Source of the DNA: an uncultured Bacteroidota bacterium
GTDB taxonomy: Bacteria > Bacteroidota > Bacteroidia > Chitinophagales > Chitinophagaceae
Assembly: GCA_946480675.1 (NCBI GenBank)
Contig: CAMLKS010000158.1
Span: 1-6,103, forward strand
Direction: 5' to 3'
DNA: 6,103 nucleotides
Below the pieces are notes generated by a model. The model was not told where the DNA came from. It saw only the letters and a list, made by a program, of their open reading frames with translations, and did no database searches. The position numbers were made by a program, and so were the translations under genes. Below are positions 5,134-6,103 of this stretch, in pieces. Within the stretch, counting starts at the first letter, position 1; every line of letters starts with the position of its first letter.

Positions 5134-6103
5134 ATGCCACGTAGCCTGTTAAGATTCACACTATTACTGCTATCCATAACCATATCCTTTACATCTACTG
5201 TTTACGCTCAGCTTACTTATTATGTAAACATCCAGAACCAGGTAATGGTATGGGATAAGGGTATGATAAGAAAAATAGACTACCTGGTGCCTATGGAGGT
5301 AAAAACAGGCCGTATTGCCATCCCTTATTTAGATAATTCCCGTTCTTTTAAAATATACTATGGTGGTGCCATGCGCACACTCAATGCCGGCTTTACAAAC
5401 GAGTTTAGAGTCACCGACAACCTTGTAGCTTTCCTCAACAGCAAATCGTTGAATGTATTTGATAAAGGCACAGTAAAAAATCTTTCTACCTTCTGTACGC
5501 AATATTTCCTGGGCGATAGTGTATTGCTATTTTTTGATGGGGTGCGCAGCGAGTACAAAGCATACTATAATGGTACCATATATCCCATAGAGGGCTTCCT
5601 GGCAGGCAATCCTTTAGAGGTTATTAAAGTGACCGATAATATTGCGGCTTACGATAATTATGCAAATCAGTTCCGCATATTTTACCAGGGCAATATTGTA
5701 GAACAGGAAGATTATGCGGTGAGCAGTTTTGAGGTGGGCAGGAATACGGTAGCTTATGTAGATATCAACAGGCAGTTTAAAATATTCCATAGCGGGCAAA
5801 CCTATGTGGTAGAAGATTTTCCGCCAAATAATTACCAGGCAGGCGATAATGTAGTAGCCTATATGTCGAACGACGGGTATTTTAAAATATTCTATGGCGA
5901 TAGTGTGCGTTCTATAGGTTTCTTTACACCACAGGAAATGCGTGTAGCCGATAATATGGTAGCCTATCGCGATCAGAGCGGATACTTCAAGGTCTTCTAC
6001 AAAGGCAATATATATTCGCTGGAAAGCTATTACCCCGATAAGTATGTAATGCAGTACAATTCAATCGCTTATATCAATCGTATCGGTATGCTGCGCCTGT
6101 TTA
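5134..6103 (+). CDS. Secreted protein of 35-residue repeats, 3'-partial
   Basis: Open for 323 codons to the window edge without a stop; the C-terminus is beyond it. I do not recognise a named family. The N-terminus has Arg residues, a long hydrophobic run (8-19) and a probable signal peptidase I site at VYA/Q (25/26), so the product is likely exported to the periplasm or surface. The rest is a tandem repeat: an F-K-I-F-Y-x-G strand begins at residues 37, 72, 106, 141, 180, 215, 250, 285 and 320, with spacings of 35, 34, 35, 39, 35, 35, 35 and 35. Each unit has a second strand, D-N-x-V-A-Y (N96, N169, N204, N239, N274, N309; S129 in the weak unit). Regular two-strand units with aromatic positions suggest a beta-propeller or similar beta-repeat fold, which is inference. 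No catalytic motif is seen. The ATG is chosen for the signal peptide directly after it. ATA-rich codon use resembles the neighbours. Confidence 0.85.
   Translation, partial: MPRSLLRFTLLLLSITISFTSTVYAQLTYYVNIQNQVMVWDKGMIRKIDYLVPMEVKTGRIAIPYLDNSRSFKIYYGGAMRTLNAGFTNEFRVTDNLVAFLNSKSLNVFDKGTVKNLSTFCTQYFLGDSVLLFFDGVRSEYKAYYNGTIYPIEGFLAGNPLEVIKVTDNIAAYDNYANQFRIFYQGNIVEQEDYAVSSFEVGRNTVAYVDINRQFKIFHSGQTYVVEDFPPNNYQAGDNVVAYMSNDGYFKIFYGDSVRSIGFFTPQEMRVADNMVAYRDQSGYFKVFYKGNIYSLESYYPDKYVMQYNSIAYINRIGMLRLF
5242..6103 (+). repeat. 105-base coding tandem repeat (35-residue protein units)
   Basis: Unit starts fall at bases 5242, 5347, 5449, 5554, 5671, 5776, 5881, 5986 and 6091. DNA similarity is strongest at the strand beginning TTTAAAATAT (5347, 5776, 5881) and weak between, so the units have diverged at DNA level while the protein pattern is held. 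The third and fourth units (residues 106-179) are the most degenerate, and the fourth carries a 4-residue insertion. Confidence 0.85.

Noticed and set aside
5358..5799. Two minus-strand reading frames opposite the repeat-protein gene.
   Set aside because: The + strand frame is open for 323 codons with a signal peptide and periodic repeats; the minus frames are by-products.
5242..6103. Regular 105-base repeats as a possible CRISPR or satellite array.
   Set aside because: The period is an exact multiple of three, the DNA units are diverged and the conserved pattern is in the protein.

Overview
The window looks like chromosomal DNA from a member of the Bacteroidota, most likely near the Chitinophagaceae. 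The basis is a set of TAnnTTTG-type promoter elements (TACATTTG, TATTTTTG, TACCTTTG), starts without a clear Shine-Dalgarno in AT-rich leaders, a lipoprotein and LolA-like proteins typical of the phylum, and heavy use of the ATA isoleucine codon. The genus is inference. All recognised genes are on the + strand; I saw no transposase, tRNA, rRNA or CRISPR array.

Layout. (1) 1-1467: the 3' part of an ABC-2 type transporter permease, overlapping by ATGA with a secreted LolA-like protein, so the two are probably co-translated as part of an export system that begins upstream. (2) 1537-2034: a lone lipocalin-like lipoprotein of unknown role, closed by a perfect hairpin terminator. (3) 2141-4731: thrS (threonyl-tRNA synthetase) and infC (translation initiation factor IF3), each with its own promoter-like element. 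(4) 4732-5133: a 402-base gap where rpmI-rplT would often follow infC. It holds two copies of a 60-base element (57/60 identical), each preceded by a promoter-like sequence and each ending in an intrinsic terminator. (5) 5134 to the end: the 5' part of a secreted protein built from 35-residue repeats, running off the window.

How the parts relate. thrS and infC are housekeeping translation genes. The permease and LolA-like pair form an envelope module. The duplicated promoter-element-terminator units between infC and the repeat protein are the least explained part of the window. They read most simply as a tandem pair of small RNA genes, or as a duplicated terminator with an unusually conserved upstream flank. 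The third base difference aside, the changes between copies fall in the hairpin and keep it paired.
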